Under the pieces are notes generated by a model. The model was not told where the DNA came from. It did no database searches and saw nothing but the letters and a program-made list of their open reading frames with translations. 64,000 nucleotides of DNA from JBCCXZ01 sp965228005 (lineage in GTDB: Bacteria > Planctomycetota > Planctomycetia > Pirellulales > Lacipirellulaceae). The first letter of the stretch is position 1. The number at the start of each line of letters is the position of its first letter. This document shows, piece by piece, positions 35,714 to 46,099 of this stretch. Made by a program: the position numbers and the translations under genes. The stretch lies in NCBI GenBank assembly GCA_965228005.1, contig CBDDGV010000002.1:186001-250000 (forward strand). The letters run 5' to 3'.

Positions 35714-36772
35714 TCAAACGCCTTTGTCTGCGAGGTACCGCTCGGCGTCCAGCGCGGCCATGCAGCCCGTACCCGCGGCGGTGCAGGCCTGGCGGTAGTA
35801 GTCGTCGGCCACGTCGCCGGCGGCGAAGACGCCCTCGACGCTGGTGTTGGTGCGGAAGGGGACGGTCCACTTCAGGTACTGGTTCTCGTGCATGTCGAGG
35901 TGGCCTTTGAGGAACCCGGTGTTCGGCGTGTGGCCGATCGCCAGGAAGAAGCCGGAAGCATCCAACTCTTTCTTGGAGTCATCGACGGTGCAGTCGAGCT
36001 TCACGCCGGTGACGCCCTCGGTGTCGTTGCCGACGACCTCGGCGACGGTGTGGTTCCAGACGATGTCGATCTTCGGGTTGTCCATCGCCCGCTGGGCCAT
36101 GATCTTGCTCGCCCGCAGCTCGTCTCGGCGGTGGACAAGGTAGACGGTGCTGGCGAATTTACTGAGGTAGTCGGCCTCCTCAACGGCCGAGTCGCCGCCG
36201 CCCACGACCACGAGCGGCTTGTTGCGGAAGCGGGGGAGCGCCCCGTCGCACACGGCACACGCGCTGACGCCGGCGTTCTTGTAGTGCTTCTCGGACTCGA
36301 GCCCGAGGTAGTTCGCGCTGGCGCCGGTGGCGATGATCACCGCGTGGGCCTCGACGGTTTCTCCGCCAGCGGTCATGAGCTTGTGCACGTCGCCCGAGAA
36401 GTCGACGTCGACGATGTCGTCGCCGATGATCTTGGTGCCGAAGTTGCGGGCCTGCTGCTTCATCAACAGCATCAGGTCGGGCCCCGTGACCGCGTGCTTC
36501 CCGCCGCCCTCGGGGGCGGGGAACATCAGGTGCTGCATGTCGGGGTCGATCGCGCTCTTGAGGAACGGCTGCAGGTCGGCGGCGGGGAAGCCGGGGAAGT
36601 TCTCCACTTCGGTGGTGAGGAACAACTGCCCCAGCGGCGGGCGGCCCGCGTCCTGGTGCTCCTGCGAGGTAATGCCCTCGTAGACCACCGGGTTCAGCTC
36701 GGCCCGGGCGGCGTAGATGGCGGCGGTCCAGCCGGCGGGACCGCTGCCGACAATCACAACGTGTTCTGGCAC
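35714..36772 (-). CDS. trxB: Thioredoxin reductase
   Basis: 352 residues, starting at GTG (36770-36772). The FAD loop is VVIVGSGPAGWTAAIYAARA, the redox-active disulfide is in SACAVCDGALP, the NADPH loop is VVVGGGDSAVEEADYLSKF, and the second FAD motif is GVFAAGDVADDYYRQACTAAG. It reduces thioredoxin with NADPH. The GQLFLTTEVENFPGF and GLMLLMK regions are typical of low-Mr bacterial TrxR. The 3' end overlaps a CACGAAA-type repeat. Confidence 0.96.
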   Translation of the reverse strand: MPEHVVIVGSGPAGWTAAIYAARAELNPVVYEGITSQEHQDAGRPPLGQLFLTTEVENFPGFPAADLQPFLKSAIDPDMQHLMFPAPEGGGKHAVTGPDLMLLMKQQARNFGTKIIGDDIVDVDFSGDVHKLMTAGGETVEAHAVIIATGASANYLGLESEKHYKNAGVSACAVCDGALPRFRNKPLVVVGGGDSAVEEADYLSKFASTVYLVHRRDELRASKIMAQRAMDNPKIDIVWNHTVAEVVGNDTEGVTGVKLDCTVDDSKKELDASGFFLAIGHTPNTGFLKGHLDMHENQYLKWTVPFRTNTSVEGVFAAGDVADDYYRQACTAAGTGCMAALDAERYLADKGV

Positions 36773-36917
36773 GTATCTCTATCCTTTGGAAGAAGCGGGT
36801 TGCGGCGAGCCGCCGACCTGCTGGGAGGGATTGTGTGAGGCGAAGCCGGGATTATAGGTGTCACTGGAAAGTGCGTAAACTCGCCCATGCGGGCCTGCTG
36901 ACAGGCTACTGAGAGAG

Positions 36918-37055
36918 GCCTAACCTATAGGCCCGTCGGGTGGCACTGGCGTCTCGCCAGTGCTAGGTCTCATCTGGCGCCGCACTGGCAAGATGCCAGT
37001 ACCACCCGGGTTTGCTAAGCTCGGCGCGGCAGGTCTCTCGGACCTCCCACAAACG
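36918..37055. repeat. Composite palindromic element E3 (core plus partial middle layer)
   Basis: The double-hairpin core (36938-37007, loops GTCTC and AAGAT) is preceded by a decayed middle-layer trace (GAGAGAGGCC) and followed by GGTCTCTCGGACCTCCCACA, the right middle arm. The outer CGCAGAG layer is absent. The element ends just before the stop of the downstream gene at 37060. Confidence 0.8.
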
Positions 37056-37059
37056 GCTC

Positions 37060-37275
37060 CTACTGGGGAGAGTCGGCCGACGATTCGGCATTGGCGATAT
37101 TGAGCAGAGCGAGCATCACGTTGCGGAGCTTGCCGTTCCGCTTGACCATGACCGTTGCCGTATTGTCGGCCACGAGAATGAGTTCTGGGCTGGCAACCTC
37201 GAAGGTCTCGCCCGTGTTCATCGTGATGCGGATGAGGCACGATGCGATCAGTGCTCTGAGATCATCTGGTTCCAT
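37060..37275 (-). CDS. Small hypothetical protein, paralogue 1 (71 aa)
   Basis: From ATG 37275: DDLRALIASCLIRITMNTGE, ASPELILVADNTATVMV and NGKLRNVMLALLNIANAE. The pattern of a short helix, two beta strands with a conserved hPEhI/L element and a closing strand is shared with the next upstream gene. No known function. An earlier Met at 37317 is less likely, since the paralogue starts at the MxPDD motif. Confidence 0.65.
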   Translation of the reverse strand: MEPDDLRALIASCLIRITMNTGETFEVASPELILVADNTATVMVKRNGKLRNVMLALLNIANAESSADSPQ

Positions 37276-37321
37276 GAATGAAGAGCCTAGTCGTTTCCCG
37301 TCGCCTGTGTACAGCAACTCC

Positions 37322-37540
37322 CTAAGCCACTGCCGGCGGCAGCAGCTCCAGTTCAGTGATCGTCACAAGAGAAAGCGTGCGCAGCCGGGGCCCGTCCACC
37401 ACGGCAACGACGCTTGCGGCTTCGCCGGTAGCGATCATCTCGGGGTGCTTCACGTCGACCCACCGCCCGTTGTTGGTATGCAACCGGAACGGGATGAAGG
37501 GTTGGCGACGGACGTGCTCTAGGATGTCGTCGGGGGTCAT
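37322..37540 (-). CDS. Small hypothetical protein, paralogue 2 (72 aa)
   Basis: MTPDDILEHVRRQPFIPFRL, NGRWVDVKHPEMIATGEAAS and LRTLSLVTITELELLP. It has the PFxPFR and hPEhI elements of a small-protein family that I have seen annotated only as hypothetical in planctomycetes and acidobacteria. It is adjacent to and in the same direction as paralogue 1, so probably a tandem duplication. Confidence 0.7.
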   Translation of the reverse strand: MTPDDILEHVRRQPFIPFRLHTNNGRWVDVKHPEMIATGEAASVVAVVDGPRLRTLSLVTITELELLPPAVA

Positions 37541-37699
37541 GGCGACCTTCTGTCAGGGCGTATCCAACCACGTGTGTGATCCATTATACCCTTGGGAACT
37601 GGAATCGGCACACCGGGGCAAACCACCCATTTGCAGCCGCGGTGCGGATCAGACACACTTGCTGTTCTGGTCGCCCCTCATCGATCTCTCGGTAGCCTC

Positions 37700-39550
<1,851 letters not shown>

Positions 39551-39567
39551 TCGTGTGGCTCTGCTAG

Positions 39568-39802
39568 AACCGCAGAGTACGCAGAGGTCGCGGAGAATCA
39601 AGGTATGTAGGAGGGCTCTCTGAGCCCGATAACGTTTTCCTTCCAGAAGCGAGACTGCCGGGTGGCACTGGCGTTTCGCCAGCCCAGAGTCTCGTTTGGC
39701 GCAGCACTGGCAAGATGCCAGTGCCACCCGATTGGTTTCGGAGAGGCCTCCCACAATAGTCTCTCTCCGTCCTTCTCCGCGACCTCCGCGTCCTCTGCGG
39801 TG
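39568..39802. repeat. Composite three-layer palindromic element E2
   Basis: Same plan as E1. Outer: ACCGCAGAG-TACGCAGAG-GTCGCGGAG (39568-39595) facing CTTCTCCGC-GACCTCCGC-GTCCTCTGC (39772-39798). Middle: TGTAGGAGGGCTCTCTGAGC (39606-39625) facing CGGAGAGGCCTCCCACA (39739-39755). Core: double hairpin 39660-39729 with loops GTTTC and AAGAT. It lies between the converging cstA and zinc-ribbon genes. Confidence 0.9.
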
Positions 39803-39815
39803 ATCTTCCCGGGCC

Positions 39816-40190
39816 TCACATCTGGGGCATGTACTCGCCGCACTGCGGGCAGCGGGCGAACCACATCGGCACCTTCGCCCCGCACTTGCACTTCACGTTG
39901 TGGCGGATGACCGACGAGCCGAGCATGCTGCCACTCGCGCTGGCACTGGCGCTGCCGGTGACCGAGGCGGGGTCGTCGTCGTCGAACACCGACGCGGCCG
40001 AGGCGGCCGCGCCGCCGTGCTGTTGGGCGGCGATCCTGTACGCAGAGTCGGCGAGCGCCTTGGAGGTCGCCGCGTCCGGCACGCGGACCTTTACCTCGCC
40101 CTCGCAGAACGGGCAGAGGCCCTTCTTGCCGGCGTACTTATCCTTGACCTTGAACTCGTGCCCATTGGGGCAACGGACCTCAATCCCCAT
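39816..40190 (-). CDS. Zinc-ribbon protein, 124 aa
   Basis: Two putative zinc-binding modules: RCPNGHEFKVKDKYAGKKG-LCPFC at the N-terminus and KCKCGAKVPMWFARCPQCGE at the C-terminus. They are joined by a low-complexity Ala/Ser linker (GSASASASGSM). This layout is common in planctomycete proteins of unknown role. 221 bases without recognisable content separate it from fliM. Confidence 0.75.
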   Translation of the reverse strand: MGIEVRCPNGHEFKVKDKYAGKKGLCPFCEGEVKVRVPDAATSKALADSAYRIAAQQHGGAAASAASVFDDDDPASVTGSASASASGSMLGSSVIRHNVKCKCGAKVPMWFARCPQCGEYMPQM

Positions 40191-40411
40191 AGCAGGCCCC
40201 CACGCCGGCCCCCACAGCCGGCTTCGTTGCGTACGACGGCTTGGCGGCCATACGCAGGCTCCCTGCGGCGCAGCGGGGTCGCGGGCTGTGCCGCGTGACT
40301 AAGTCCTGAAGAACTCAAGAGACAAGAGCGGCGACCCTAATTCTCTATTGTTTGGCCGAAGTGTCCCTGTTGTCAAATCTAATCGCGACGCCGGCCCCTC
40401 CAACCCCGCCG

Positions 40412-41506
40412 TCAACCGGCCGCCTGGGCCTGCGGCTGCTGCTCGTGGGCTTGCGGCTGCGTTGGGGTATCCGCCGGCCGGGCGTCCTCGGGTTCCCCGG
40501 CCACGGCCGGGGTTTGGGACACGTGCGACACGATCTCAACCGCCTTGCGGCCCTTGTACCGGCCGGGTTTGCCGAAGAACTTCGGCCGGCCCTCCACCAT
40601 CATCCGGATCGGGTCGTGGATGTCCTTCTCGGTGGCGATCACGTCGCCCACCTGCAGACCGATCAGGTCGGCGGTGGTGATCTTGGTCTCGGCGACCTCG
40701 ACCACCAACTCCACCGAGGCGTCGGAAATGCGCTGCGAGACGTTTTGGATCGACTCCGCCGAGGCCGCCTTCTTGCTGTAGCTGATCCAGGAGTTGGCGG
40801 TGAGCTTGTTGGCGATCGACTCGATCGAGTTGAACGGGATGCAGAGGTTGATCATCCCGCGGGTCTCGGAGATCGTCAGCTCGAAGCTGATCAGCACGAC
40901 CACCTCGTTGGCCGGGATGATCTGCACCAGCTGCGGGTTGCTCTCGACGTGGTCGACCCTCGGCTCGAGTTCGAGGACGTTCTCCCAGGCGTGCGACATC
41001 TCGCGGAGGAACAAGTCCGTCACCCGCGAGGCGAGGCGGAGCTCGATCTCGGTCAGCGCCCGGCGCACCGGCGGGGCGCTCTCCGACTTGCCGCCCAGCA
41101 GGCGGTCGATCACGCGGTAGAGCACCGAGGGGTTGATGTCGACGATCAGCTGCCCCTCGAGCGGCGGGGCGCTGATCAGGTTGAAGCAGGTGGGGTTCTC
41201 CAGGCTGAAGACGAACTCGCTGTAGGTGAGCTGGTCGACGCTGGTGAGCTTCACCTCGACGATCGAGCGGATCAACGCGGAGAGCGCCGCGCCGAAGTTG
41301 CGGCCGAAGCCCTCGTGCATCGTCTGCAGGGCCCGCATCTGCTCCTTGCCGACGCGCTCTGGCCGCTTAAAATCGTAGACCGTGATCTTCTCTTTGGGCC
41401 GCGCGGGGGCGTCGACATCGACCGCCGCCTCATCGGTCGGGGCGTCGCCGTCCATGGCGCTCAGCAGGTTCTCGACCTCGGCCTGGCTTAGAACATCACC
41501 ACTCAT
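40412..41506 (-). CDS. fliM: Flagellar motor switch protein FliM
   Basis: 364 residues. The N-terminal CheY-P-binding segment is VLSQAEVENLLSAM. The core contains ITVYDFKRPERVGKEQMRAL, QTMHEGFGRNF, YSEFVFSLENPTCFNLI and the GGxxG-type LLGG. The C-terminal SpoA domain is AETKITTADLIGLQVGDVI. A Pro/Gln-rich tail of ~40 residues is extra. FliM forms the C ring with FliG and FliN and sets rotation direction. No other flagellar gene is nearby, so it is isolated from its partners. Confidence 0.95.
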   Translation of the reverse strand: MSGDVLSQAEVENLLSAMDGDAPTDEAAVDVDAPARPKEKITVYDFKRPERVGKEQMRALQTMHEGFGRNFGAALSALIRSIVEVKLTSVDQLTYSEFVFSLENPTCFNLISAPPLEGQLIVDINPSVLYRVIDRLLGGKSESAPPVRRALTEIELRLASRVTDLFLREMSHAWENVLELEPRVDHVESNPQLVQIIPANEVVVLISFELTISETRGMINLCIPFNSIESIANKLTANSWISYSKKAASAESIQNVSQRISDASVELVVEVAETKITTADLIGLQVGDVIATEKDIHDPIRMMVEGRPKFFGKPGRYKGRKAVEIVSHVSQTPAVAGEPEDARPADTPTQPQAHEQQPQAQAAG

Positions 41507-41566
41507 GTCGCACTCCGTTGCGGCGGTGGGTTAGCAGCGTTTGCCCCCTTCGGGGCCTGTGTTGCA

Positions 41567-42853
41567 CTATCGGGTCTGGCCGGTCCCCTCGACCACGTAT
41601 TTGTAGCTGGTGAGCTCGTCCACGCCGCAGGGCCCGCGGGCGTGGAACTTGTCGGTGCTGATGCCGATCTCGGCCCCGAGGCCGAACTCGCCGCCGTCGC
41701 TGAAGCGGGTGCTGGCGTTCACCATCACCGAGGCGCTGTCGACCGCCGCGGTGAACTGCTGGGCCGCCGACAGGTCGTTGGTGACAATCGCGTCGGTGTG
41801 GTGCGAGCCGTATCGGTTGATGTGTGAGATCGCTTCGCCGAGCGAGCCAACCACCCGGCAGGAGATGATCGGGGCGAGGTACTCGCGGCCGTAGTCGGCC
41901 TCCTCGGCGGGGACGGCGGCCTCGACGAGCTCGCAGGTGCGCTGGTCGCCGCGGACCTCAATGCCGTGCTCGGCGAGCGCCGCGGCCAGGTCGGGCAGCA
42001 TCTCGGCGGCCACGTCGGCGTGCATCAGCAGCGACTCGGCCGTGTTGCACACGCCCAGGCGTTGGCACTTGGAGTTCACCAGGATGTCGCGGGCCATGGC
42101 GGCGTCGGCCGCCGCGTCGATGTACACGTGGCAGTTGCCGTCGTAGTGCTTGATGACCGGCATCTGGGCCTCGGCGGAGACCCGGCGGATGAGGCCCTCG
42201 CCCCCGCGGGGGATCGCCACGTCGATCGACTCGGGCATCTTCAGGAAGTGTCCCACGGCGGCGCGGTCGGTGGTGCCGACCAGCTGCACCGCGTCGACCG
42301 GCACGCCCGTTTCGCGGGCCGCTTCGTGCAGGACCTCGACCACGGCGCGGCTGGAGTGGATGGCCTCCTTGCCGCCGCGGAGGATGACGGCGTTGCCCGC
42401 CTTGACGCAGATGGCAGCCGCGTCGGCCGTGACGTTGGGCCGCGACTCGTAGATGAAGAACACCACGCCCAGCGGCACGCGGACCTTGTTGATCACCAGA
42501 CCGTTCGGGCGGACGGTCGAGCCGATCACGCGGCCGACGGGGTCTTCCAACGCGGAGACCTCTTCGAGGGCGACGGCGATCGATTCGATCCGCTCGGGCG
42601 TGAGCCGCAGCCGGTCGACCTGGGCGTCGGTCAGCCCGTACCCGGGCGCCGCGTCGAGGTCGTTCTGGTTGGCGGCCTGCAACGGCTCGGTCCGCTGGCG
42701 GAGCAGCTCGGCCGAGCGCTTCAGCCAGGCGATCTTCACGGCGCCCGGCAGGATGGCGAGCTCAGTCGCGGCGCTCTTCGCGCGGTCGGCGACGTCTTGG
42801 CAGTAGGACGCCAAGTCGGCGTGCTCGGTGTTCTGGGGGGCGACGGTGGCCAT
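41567..42853 (-). CDS. proA: Gamma-glutamyl phosphate reductase
   Basis: 428 residues from ATG 42853 (MATVAPQ); an ATG 19 codons earlier is possible but unconserved. Landmarks are GLVINKVRVPLGVVFFIYES, NAVILRGGKEAIHSS, VQLVGTTDRAAVGHFLKM, the catalytic cysteine in RLGVCNTAESLLMH, and FGLGAEIGISTDKFHARGP near the end. It reduces gamma-glutamyl phosphate to the semialdehyde in proline synthesis. proB is not adjacent. Confidence 0.97.
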   Translation of the reverse strand: MATVAPQNTEHADLASYCQDVADRAKSAATELAILPGAVKIAWLKRSAELLRQRTEPLQAANQNDLDAAPGYGLTDAQVDRLRLTPERIESIAVALEEVSALEDPVGRVIGSTVRPNGLVINKVRVPLGVVFFIYESRPNVTADAAAICVKAGNAVILRGGKEAIHSSRAVVEVLHEAARETGVPVDAVQLVGTTDRAAVGHFLKMPESIDVAIPRGGEGLIRRVSAEAQMPVIKHYDGNCHVYIDAAADAAMARDILVNSKCQRLGVCNTAESLLMHADVAAEMLPDLAAALAEHGIEVRGDQRTCELVEAAVPAEEADYGREYLAPIISCRVVGSLGEAISHINRYGSHHTDAIVTNDLSAAQQFTAAVDSASVMVNASTRFSDGGEFGLGAEIGISTDKFHARGPCGVDELTSYKYVVEGTGQTR

Positions 42854-42968
42854 GGCGTGTGAGGACTCGCTGAATAGGCGGGCGGCAAACAAGGGTTTGC
42901 AGCCCTGCAAGTATCGTAGGCGCAGCCGCTTGCGTCAATGTCGCCCCTGCTGAGCGGCCGGGGTGCTG

Positions 42969-43868
42969 TCAGTCGATCTGGCCCGGTCGGCCGTCGACGC
43001 CGCCGCACGCGGCGAACGCTAGCAGGGCCTCACGCACAGGTCGCACGTCGTGCACGCGGATCACCTGCACGCCCTGGGCCGCGAGGGCGAGGGCCGAACC
43101 GACGGTCGCCTGCGTTCGGTCGGCCTCCTTGTCGCCGAGCACCTTTGCCAGGAAGCCCTTCCGCGAGTGCCCGACCAGCAGCGGACGCCCCAGGCGGTGG
43201 AATCCGCCGCAGGCGGCCATCAGGTCGAGGTTGTGCTGGTGGGTCTTGCCGAAGCCGATGCCGGGGTCGAGGCAGACCCGCTCCGGGGCGACGCCGGCGG
43301 CTTCCAGTGCATCTCGGCGGGCGGCCAGGTAGTCGGCGATCTCGGCCACCACGTCCCGGTAGGCGGGGGCGTCCTGCATCGTCTGCGGCGTGCCCTGCAT
43401 GTGCATGGCGCAGACGCCGGCGCCGCTCTCGACCGCCACCCCGAGCATCTCAGGGTCGCCTTCTAAACCGGTGACGTCGTTGATCACTTCGGCCCCGGCG
43501 TCGAGCGCGGCGCGGGCAACGACCGCCTTGCTGGTGTCGATCGATACCGGCACGTCGGTCTGCCGGGTGACCGCCTCGACCACCGGTTGCACGCGACGCA
43601 GTTCCTCATTGGCGTCGACCGGCTCGGAGTAGGGGCGGGTGCTCTCGCCGCCGATGTCGATCAGCGCAGCGCCCTCCTCCGCGAGCCGGAGGGCCTGCTC
43701 AATAGCCGCCTCGGCCGCGTGGAAGCGTCCGCCGTCGGAGAAGCTGTCGGGCGTCGCGTTGACGATGCCCATCAACAGGGGCGTGTTGCCAAAGAACAGC
43801 TCTCGGGTGCGCAGCCGCCAGCGGGCGACGCGGGCGGGGTATCGCTCTTGGAGAGTCGGAGTTTGCAT
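42969..43868 (-). CDS. folP: Dihydropteroate synthase
   Basis: 299 residues. The signatures are LMGIVNATPDSFSDGG, ALIDIGGESTRPYSEPV, VPVSIDTSKAVVARAAL, INDVTGLEGDPEM, CAMHMQGTPQTMQ, CLDPGIGFGKTHQHNL and VGHSRKGFLAK, covering both DHPS signature motifs and the pterin and pABA pockets. It condenses pABA with dihydropterin pyrophosphate for folate synthesis and is the sulfonamide target. The gene begins 52 bases after the lptE-like gene in the same direction. Confidence 0.97.
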   Translation of the reverse strand: MQTPTLQERYPARVARWRLRTRELFFGNTPLLMGIVNATPDSFSDGGRFHAAEAAIEQALRLAEEGAALIDIGGESTRPYSEPVDANEELRRVQPVVEAVTRQTDVPVSIDTSKAVVARAALDAGAEVINDVTGLEGDPEMLGVAVESGAGVCAMHMQGTPQTMQDAPAYRDVVAEIADYLAARRDALEAAGVAPERVCLDPGIGFGKTHQHNLDLMAACGGFHRLGRPLLVGHSRKGFLAKVLGDKEADRTQATVGSALALAAQGVQVIRVHDVRPVREALLAFAACGGVDGRPGQID

Positions 43869-43920
43869 CCGGACACGTTAGCAAGCGGGGCCGACGCTTG
43901 CCACGGGCGCCAAAGACCCG

Positions 43921-44445
43921 CTACCAAGGCTCTTCCATCGTGCCGACGATCTGTTCGGCGAGGCGTTGGATCGCACGCTGCTGCTCGCCTGCGAGCGACT
44001 GACCGCCCTCGATAATCAGCGTCCCGGTCTGGGTGAAGGGCACCAGAGCCGGCGGGATCGGCAACGTCTGGCCGGGCACGATCGGCTGCCGCCGCCGGTT
44101 GACCCAGGCGACCTCCGCGAACATGCCGAGCTCCGTCACGCGCGGGTCGTCGTTCTGGTTCTCGTACAGCACCGTCTTGGTGTCGGTCACCAGCCGGGCC
44201 GAGAGGACGCTGTCGGCGTCGGGCGTGCCGACCACCTTGAAGGGCGTCTTCAGCTCGATTTCTTTCTGCACCGCCTCGGTGAGCCGCTCGCCCAGGTCGC
44301 GGCGGAAGCTCGTGGAGGGGATCACCGGGACGTAGACGGTCGTCACGTCCGGGGCGTAGAGGGCCTGCGAGCCGATGCGGTACGAGGCGCAGCCCGACAA
44401 CGCCACAATGAGCAACAGCAGGAGCGGGTGGCACTGGCGTCTCAC
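43921..44445 (-). CDS. LptE-like outer-membrane lipoprotein, start codon within a repeat
   Basis: From a GTG at 44443-44445 the product is 174 residues: an n-region RRQCHP, hydrophobic LLLLLIVALSGC with a lipobox (LSGC), then SYRIGSQALYAPDVTTVYVP, FRRDLGERLTEAVQKEIELK and DADSVLSARLVTDTKT, as in LptE, which helps LptD insert LPS. The ATG at 44532 is also in frame but would put 36 residues before the hydrophobic core, including the whole repeat. The GTG exists only because this double-hairpin copy reads GGTGAG where others read GGCGAG. It follows the BamD-like gene. Confidence 0.78.
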   Translation of the reverse strand: MRRQCHPLLLLLIVALSGCASYRIGSQALYAPDVTTVYVPVIPSTSFRRDLGERLTEAVQKEIELKTPFKVVGTPDADSVLSARLVTDTKTVLYENQNDDPRVTELGMFAEVAWVNRRRQPIVPGQTLPIPPALVPFTQTGTLIIEGGQSLAGEQQRAIQRLAEQIVGTMEEPW

Positions 44446-44494
44446 CAGTGCGGCCCCTGAATGCCGGAGCACTGGCAAGATGCCCGTGCCACCC
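44426..44494. repeat. Double-hairpin repeat inside the lptE-like gene, copy 7
   Basis: GGGTGGCACTGGCGTCTCAC plus CAGTGC and, after a spacer, GCACTGGCAAGATGCCCGTG plus CCACCC. Loops are GTCTC and AAGAT. It lies between the stop of the BamD-like gene (44510) and the signal peptide codons of the lptE-like gene. Two point changes break perfect pairing of the arms. Confidence 0.92.
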
Positions 44495-44509
44495 ACAGCG
44501 GCGAACCGA

Positions 44510-45916
44510 TTAACGGACGACCGTGCCGCCATCGGCGCCTCCCGCGGCGGGCTCGGTCGCCAGCCGCGTCTCGGGCGCTTCGCCCAACGCCGGCACGCCC
44601 GGCTTCAGCAGCGGCACGCTCGCCACCTGCTTCCGCTCCCGGTTCTCGGGCATGTGCTTCACGAGCCAGCCGAGCGGCTCCTCGGGGGAGTCCGGCTCTT
44701 CCTTGATCTCGACGTACCGGTCTCGGGACTGCACCGCCAGTTCGGTCTGGGGGTACTCGTTGAAGACCCGGGCGTAGTAGAACCGGGCGCTGCCGTACTC
44801 GCTCTTCTCGTCGTAGTACTTGGCCATGTTGAAGTCCCGCAGGGCCAGCTCGCGGTTGAGCCGGGCGCGGACCTCGGTCAGCCGGTCGCGTTCCTCCTGG
44901 GACAGCTCGCCGGCGAACTGCGTGTTGAGCCGCTTGACCAGCTTCCTGGCCTCCCTCAACGGGTTGTCGTCGTAGTCGGGGCCCTGGTACTTCCGCAGCT
45001 TGCACTGCAGCCCCAGGATGTGTGCCTCGTACTGGTGGTCGCTCCGCGGGTACTCGGTGCGGAGCAGCTCGTAGTAGTAGTCGGCGTCGGCGTAACGCTC
45101 GCGGAGGAAGTACGAGTTGGCGGTCGCCATGATCGAGTCGTCCGCCAGCGGCCCGGTGGGGTCGTTCAGCCGGATGTTCTCGTAGGCCTTCAGCGCCCGG
45201 CCCAGGGTATCCCACGCCGGCAGTGTGTCGTTGAACGGGTTGTTGGGGATCAGGACGTTCTGGGGCTTGTGCCGGTGGTACTTCTCCCAGTACTGGGCGA
45301 TGTCGAACTGACGCCGGATCACCTTGTCGAGGTGCTTCGTATTGGGGAAGTCGGCGATCAGCTCGCCGTAGGTGTCGATTGCCGCGTCGTACTTCGCGGC
45401 GAAGAACTGGCTCTCGCCCAGGAAGAACAGCGCGTCCTGCTCGATGGCCGAACCGCGTCCGCGGCTGGCAGCCTCGTCGAACAACTCGGCCGCCTTCTTG
45501 TACTCCTGCCTGCGGAAGTGCCCCTCGGCGGCGGCGTAGGCTTCGCGGGCCTGCTGCTCGTCGGGGCCGAGGCCGACGCTCTCCTTGATCTCTTCGATGC
45601 CGGTGGTCACGCGGACGTCGCCCAGCAGGCCGCCGCTGATCTTGCGATCGACGACTTTGGCTACTCGCGTGTTGACCATGGGCCGGCCCTCTTCATCAAA
45701 GTAGCCGTCGACGCCCTCGACCTGGTAGCCGTGGCGGGGGACAAACACCGCCTTCCCACGGTGCTTCTTCCACCACTCGGGCGTGCCGATCGGGGCCTTG
45801 CTCGAGGAGAGCAGGCTGGGCGTGTTCCAGTTGGTCGGGTTGAGGCTCACCGAAGCGCAGCCGAGGGTCGACAAGCACCAGAGCAGGATCAGGCTGTGCG
45901 TTATGCGGCTGGGCAT
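44510..45916 (-). CDS. BamD-like TPR outer-membrane lipoprotein
   Basis: 468 residues from ATG 45916 (MPSRITHSLILLWCLSTLGC, lipobox STLGC); a longer frame to 45985 lacks a signal peptide at its start. TPR-type repeats follow: AAEGHFRRQEYKKAAELFDE, FFLGESQFFAAKYDAAIDTY, NSYFLRERYADADYYYELLR and DFNMAKYYDEKSEYGSARFY. These match the YfiO/BamD fold that supports beta-barrel assembly. The acidic C-terminal tail is longer than usual. Position next to an LptE-like gene supports an outer-membrane assembly role. Confidence 0.78.
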   Translation of the reverse strand: MPSRITHSLILLWCLSTLGCASVSLNPTNWNTPSLLSSSKAPIGTPEWWKKHRGKAVFVPRHGYQVEGVDGYFDEEGRPMVNTRVAKVVDRKISGGLLGDVRVTTGIEEIKESVGLGPDEQQAREAYAAAEGHFRRQEYKKAAELFDEAASRGRGSAIEQDALFFLGESQFFAAKYDAAIDTYGELIADFPNTKHLDKVIRRQFDIAQYWEKYHRHKPQNVLIPNNPFNDTLPAWDTLGRALKAYENIRLNDPTGPLADDSIMATANSYFLRERYADADYYYELLRTEYPRSDHQYEAHILGLQCKLRKYQGPDYDDNPLREARKLVKRLNTQFAGELSQEERDRLTEVRARLNRELALRDFNMAKYYDEKSEYGSARFYYARVFNEYPQTELAVQSRDRYVEIKEEPDSPEEPLGWLVKHMPENRERKQVASVPLLKPGVPALGEAPETRLATEPAAGGADGGTVVR

Positions 45917-46099
45917 GGCGTGCAATGGGTTCCGCCGAATCGGCTCGGCGGCTGCGGAAAAGTCGAAGGAAGAGTCTCGCCGCAAGGACCGGGCCCCGAG
46001 CGGCGCGGCGGGAGAGTAGGGCGCCCCGCTGGCGCGGGCAAGAGCACCCGCACTGCTGTAAGAAACACGCGAAACGACGACGCTGGCTGTGCTAGCGGT

